Below, piece by piece: positions 59,822-64,000 of a stretch of DNA of 64,000 bases. The notes under the pieces were generated by a model that saw only the letters and a program-made list of their open reading frames with translations, did not search any database and was not told where the DNA came from. Origin of the DNA: Megaustenia siamemsis (taxonomy: Eukaryota; Mollusca; Gastropoda; Stylommatophora; Ariophantidae); assembly GCA_032433765.1 (NCBI GenBank), contig JAVIAB010000124.1:78736965-78800964 (forward strand), given 5' to 3'. The first letter of the stretch is position 1; each line of letters opens with the position of its first letter. The translations under genes and the position numbers were made by a program.

Positions 59822-60105
59822 CGAATTGTGAGGCTCTGACAACGATAGCGAATTGTGAGGCACTGACAAGGATAGCAAATTGTGAGGCACTGACAAGGAT
59901 AGCGAATTGTGAGGCACTGACAAGGATAGCGAATTGTGAGGCACTGACAAGGATAGCGAATTGTGAGGCACTGACAAGGATAGCGAATTGTGAGGCTCTG
60001 ACAACGATAGCGAATTGTGAGGCACTGACAAGGATAGCGAATTGTGAGGCGCTGACAAGGATAGCGAATTGTGAGGCACTGACAAGGATAGCGAATTGTG
60101 GTCGG
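59822..60105 (+). repeat. 27-bp minisatellite, about 10 copies
   Basis: Unit GAATTGTGAGGCACTGACAA plus GGATAGC. Open in several frames (NCEALTRIA; VPHNSLSLS). The first 18 bases resemble the 61-bp unit at 25266 (GGATTGTGAGGTATTGAC). Confidence 0.96.
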
Positions 60106-61674
60106 CTGTGTTAATTCATCATCATCGAGTATATATATATATATATATATACTTTCAAGAGCGAAGTTCAGAAGGAATAAATTTTACATGAATTTTTTTC
60201 CCTATTCTTCACACTGGCAGCCATTGTGGCAGTCTTCTGATATTTCGTTGTTGATGAATCTCTTATTGTTGTTTATATATCTATAGTGACACACACAACT
60301 CATCATATAGTTTTCGAAGAAGATAAACAAAGTCTTTATTAGTGACTTCTACATGTGATTTTACAATAGATTGACAATGTCTCTGGTTCACTCAACATGT
60401 TTCAAAATTCTCTTATAAAATCTGTCGTTACTTGATGGAGCCGACCGGCGATAGTTATCATAAGTAACTTCGTGATCGTATTAGTGTTCTTGTTAGTATT
60501 GGCATATCTCTATCTAGCGATCCTGAGGAACGTACTGATATCTTGACTTTAACTCTAGTTACTACCGTTGCTCTTCTTTCAAACTAATATGCTTCCTATG
60601 TCCAAGAGTATCACAAAATTCACTAAACGAACTATTTCACTTGTCTAAGTCCTAACTCTATCTTCTGCCTTGAGGCAGGTACCTGATCTCCTTTGCTCTG
60701 TGTGTGTAGTTCTCCTCTAAGTGTAAGTCTAAGTTCTCAAGTTCTCAAGTTCTAAGTGTAAGTTGCAAGATCCAACCGTCTAAGTCTTCTCCGGGTCTTT
60801 TTTGTGCCCCTCTTAGCCACTCCCACTTAGCTAAGGACCATGGGAACTTAATCTATACACGTCTTATCCTTCGTCCGTCTCCATCTAGTGACTATTTATT
60901 TAGCTCCATCCTTCAATTATGTCAATAGTCCTATTGCTTTAGGAGTCCTATCGACAACTGTCAATCTTCCTAAATTTCGTTTCCTAACAACAGAAGCTTA
61001 CTTCGGTGATTCTTTGATCTCCAAGTCAGAGAGAACTCAAAGCGTTTCTCACCGCTGATCATAAAAGATGTCCTGGCGTCGATGAGTCATTTGATTACAC
61101 CCCTTGGCGGCTTAACTCAGAATGTTTCAGGGCTGGACTAGCTATCTCATATCAGAAGGTGTGGGGAGTCCATCGGCCGCTTCGTTGCGTTATGTAACTT
61201 TGTCGGCAAGAGCAAACATCTGTCTGGATTTCCACGTTCAGGTTGAACACCTGTACGTACTTTCTTGAAATCTTAAAGTTGGTTACGCCACCGCGTCTGG
61301 GTTCGGTAGACTGAACTCCTTGTTAATCCTTAAGACATGTTTCATTACATTTGTTTGCCGCCTACAACTATAGTACCTCTTATCATCGTCGTATCGTATC
61401 ATTCTTTTATTCTTCTTGTCTATCGTCATTTTCTTCTTCTCTTCCCAAGTCTTCATGGCTGAATCATACTGTAACACCATATGCCCAAGTGTCCCTCGCC
61501 ATAGAGACAGATATTCCTCGACTTGGATGTATTCTAATTTTTTTATGATAGAGAGAGTTGACGCTTTTGGTATATTTTTTTTCTATCAATTTTGCCAGCG
61601 GAATAGTCATTTTTGTCTCAATCTACAAATTAAAACTGGCCAAGGTTTCTTTCTCCTGTTTTTATTTGCCGCTA
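60106..61674. other. Long stretch without a supported gene
   Basis: An (AT)n run at 60129-60151. ORFs 61283-61480 (minus), 61351-61548 and 61416-61781 overlap one another and show no domain. The repeated phrase AAGTTCTCAAGTTCTAAGTG near 60730 is local. No RNA gene seen. Confidence 0.45.
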
Positions 61675-61875
61675 TCCGAGAGGCCGAGACATCGAATCTC
61701 AATGCCCAGAGAGACCGAGACATCGAATATCATTACCCAGAGAGGCCGAGACATCGAATCTCATTATTCAGAGATGCTTAGACATCGAATCTCATTAGCC
61801 AGAGAGGACTAGACATCGAATCACATTACCCAGAGAAGGCTATACATCGTATCACATTACCCAGAGACCCATAGG
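61675..61875 (+). repeat. ~31-bp minisatellite, 6 copies (dispersed family, locus 3)
   Basis: Unit CCAGAGAGGCCGAGACATCG plus AATCTCATTAC. It aligns with the arrays at 34165-35360 and, in reverse complement, 38168-40490. Copies here are more diverged from each other. Confidence 0.9.
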
Positions 61876-62132
61876 AGAATAAGATCATGGGAAAAACGGA
61901 GAAAAACCACGAGTTCAATATTAGAAACATTCCCACACCTGTGGTTAAATTCTCTCACATACACTAAGCGGTTAGAGCTTACTGCAGTGTTGTGTAAATT
62001 GCTCCTGTCTGATCTACAATTTAAACTTTATTCAATCACAGTAACAGTAAAATGTTAATACTCGAACGACTTCTGTTTATGGGACCATGGCAGAGCATTT
62101 GGGCTGGGCTAGTGAGAGCACGAGATCCAGTT
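61876..62132. other. Short interval between two arrays
   Basis: No supported feature. Confidence 0.3.
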
Positions 62133-63743
62133 TGATCACTGTAGACTAATTCTATGTTCACCCAGTGATCACTACAGACTAATTCTATGTTCACCCAGTG
62201 ATCACTACAGAATACTTCTATGTTCACCCAGTGATCACTATAGCTACTTCTATGTTCACTCAGTGATCACTAAAGACTACTTCTATGTTCACCCAGTGAT
62301 CACTACAGACTACTCCTATGGACACCCAGTGATCACTACAGACTACTCCTATGTTCACCCAGTGATCACTACAGACTACTTCTATGTTCACCCAGTGATC
62401 ACTACAGACTACTCCTATGTTCACCCAGTGATCACGACAGACCACTCCTATGTTCAACCAGTCATCACTATAGACTACTTCTATGTTCACGTAGTGATCA
62501 CTATAGACTACTTCTATGTTCGACCAATCATCAACTATAGACTACTTCTATGTTCAACCAGTCATCACTATAGACTACTCCTATGTTCAACTAGTCATCA
62601 CTATAGACTACTCCTATGTTCAACCAATCATCACTATAGACTACTCCTATGTTCACGAAGTGATCACTATAGACTACTTCTATGTTCAACCAGTCATCAC
62701 TATAGACTACTCCTATGTTCAATCAGTCAGCACTATAGACTACTCCTATGTTCAACCAGTCATCACTATAGACTACTTCTATGTTCAACCAGTCATCACT
62801 ATAGACTACTTCTATGTTCACCCAGTGATCACTATATACTACTTCTATGTTCAACCAGTCATCACTATAGACTACTTCTATGTTCAACCAGTCATCACTA
62901 TAGACTACTTCTATGTTCAACCAGTCATCACAATAGACTATTTCTATGTTCACGTAGTGATCACTATAGACTACTTCTATGTTTAACCAGTCATCACTAT
63001 AGACTACTTCTATGTTCAACCAGTCATCACTATAGACTATTTCTATGTTAACGAAGTGATCACTATAGACTACTTCTATGTTCAACCAGTCATCACTATA
63101 GACTATTTCTATGTTCACCCAGTGATCACTATAGACTACTTCTATGTTCAACCAGTCATCACTATAGACTACTTCTATGTTCAACCAGTCCTCACTATAG
63201 ACTACTTCTATGTTCACGAAGTGATCACTCTAGACTACTTCTATGTTCAACCAGTCATCACTATAGACTACTTCTATGTTCAACCAGTCATCACTATAGA
63301 CTACTTCTATGTTCACCCAGTTATCACTGTAGACTACTTCTACGTTCAACCAGTCATCATTATAGACTACTTCTATGTTCAACCAGTCATCACTATAGAC
63401 TACTTCTATGTACAGCCAGCGATCACTATAGACTACTTCTATGTTCACCCAGGCATCACTATAGACTACTTCTATGTTCAGCCAGTCATCACTATAGACT
63501 ACTTCTATGTTCACGAAGTGATCACTATAGACTACTTCTATGTTCACCCAGGCATCACTATAGACTACTTCTATGTTCACGAAGTGATCACTATAGACTA
63601 CTTCTATGTTCACCCAGTCATCACTATAGACTACTTCTATGTTCACCCAGTCATCACTATAGACTACTTCTATGTTCAGCCAGCGATCACTATATACTAC
63701 TTGTATGTTCACGAAGTGATCACTATAGCTACTTCTATGTTCA
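62133..63743 (+). repeat. 33-bp minisatellite, about 48 copies
   Basis: Unit GATCACTATAGACTACTTCT plus ATGTTCACCCAGT. With a multiple-of-three unit and no stop it yields ORFs on both strands (ITIDYFYVHPV on plus, VVYSDDWLNIE on minus). Many units join as AGTGATCACT, a 10-bp perfect palindrome; another large subset has AGTCATCACT. Left-end units (to about 62450) use GACTACTCC and TACAG variants. Confidence 0.97.
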
Positions 63744-64000
63744 CTAAAGCTTCAACGAATACCAGATCTTTCTGTACAGAAACGACGGCACCGACGGAAC
63801 GATAAATCGGTGCGTTATTGTTAGCGCACCGGCCTGTCAACCTATTGGTTCTTGGATATTCCTTGGGTATTCGATGAGCAGGAAAGGCAACGAAGAATGG
63901 AACTGGCCAGCCCGACTCACGAAGGCCTAGTACAATGATGTCACTAACTCTTCGTCACGCAACGACAATTTCTTCTGGACTACCTTTACCTTTTCACTAA
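63744..64000. other. Window end; possible SINE-like tail
   Basis: 63976-63993 ends CTACCTTTACCTTTTCAC, like the tail of SINE-B. The preceding 170 bp are not homologous to SINE-B, so this could be a different element with a shared tail, or chance. No gene. Confidence 0.3.

Noticed and set aside
62133..63743. CRISPR array (regular 33-bp spacing)
   Set aside because: There are no unique spacers: the whole unit repeats head to tail, and the DNA is animal.
62263..63805. Series of 150-260-aa ORFs (ITIDYFYVHPV and minus-strand VVYSDDWLNIE)
   Set aside because: 33-bp array open on both strands; no flanking unique coding sequence.

Overview
The window is animal (metazoan) repeat-rich DNA in which I can support no host gene. 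It contains fragments of several LINE families, a Penelope-like element (PLE), DNA transposons of the IS630-Tc1-mariner and hAT groups, tRNA-derived SINEs with internal Pol III promoters, and more than twenty tandem arrays. The arrays alone cover very roughly one third of the sequence. No bacterial or viral operon, rRNA, functional tRNA gene or CRISPR array is visible. The mix of PLE, LINEs, SINEs and GATA-type microsatellites fits a lophotrochozoan, perhaps a mollusc, but that placement is inference and the species cannot be named from this sequence.

Layout. 1-5000: a LINE fragment at the left edge, a decayed LINE (2130-3590) and a 50-bp satellite. 5000-9230: a LINE with a C-terminal zinc finger, on the minus strand, joined to a 3-kb GACN/GATA tetranucleotide array; together they give a misleading 1401-codon open frame. 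9230-16600: two copies of another LINE (one split by a SINE), a 2.4-kb 29-bp array and a compound tetranucleotide array. 17798-19039 (minus): an intact 413-aa DDE transposase, the only long non-repetitive ORF without lesions. 19.7-23.5 kb: LINE tail, two SINEs, PLE 3' end, and a broken mariner-like transposase whose codons have expanded into an 18-bp minisatellite. 25-31 kb: 61-bp, 23-bp and 11-bp arrays, LINE remnant and SINEs. 33-45.8 kb: LINE tails, 38-bp, 31/32-bp, 29-bp and 24-bp arrays with inserted retroelements. 49.4-53.3 kb: PLE with reverse transcriptase and GIY-YIG endonuclease, split by a 1083-bp hAT-type element with a perfect 8-bp target duplication. 53.7-55.2 kb: a LINE reverse transcriptase broken only by one in-frame stop. 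55.2-64 kb: SINEs, LINE tails and several arrays, ending in a 1.6-kb 33-bp array.

How the parts relate. The elements are nested: SINEs and LINEs sit inside tandem arrays and inside each other, often with intact target-site duplications (8-16 bp), so relative ages can be read. The most unusual pattern is that at least four tandem arrays or duplications arose inside transposon coding sequence (LINE, mariner-like, LINE, PLE). A second is that three separate arrays (34.2, 38.2 and 61.7 kb) appear to be one dispersed minisatellite family. Most long ORFs here are artefacts of arrays whose units lack stop codons.
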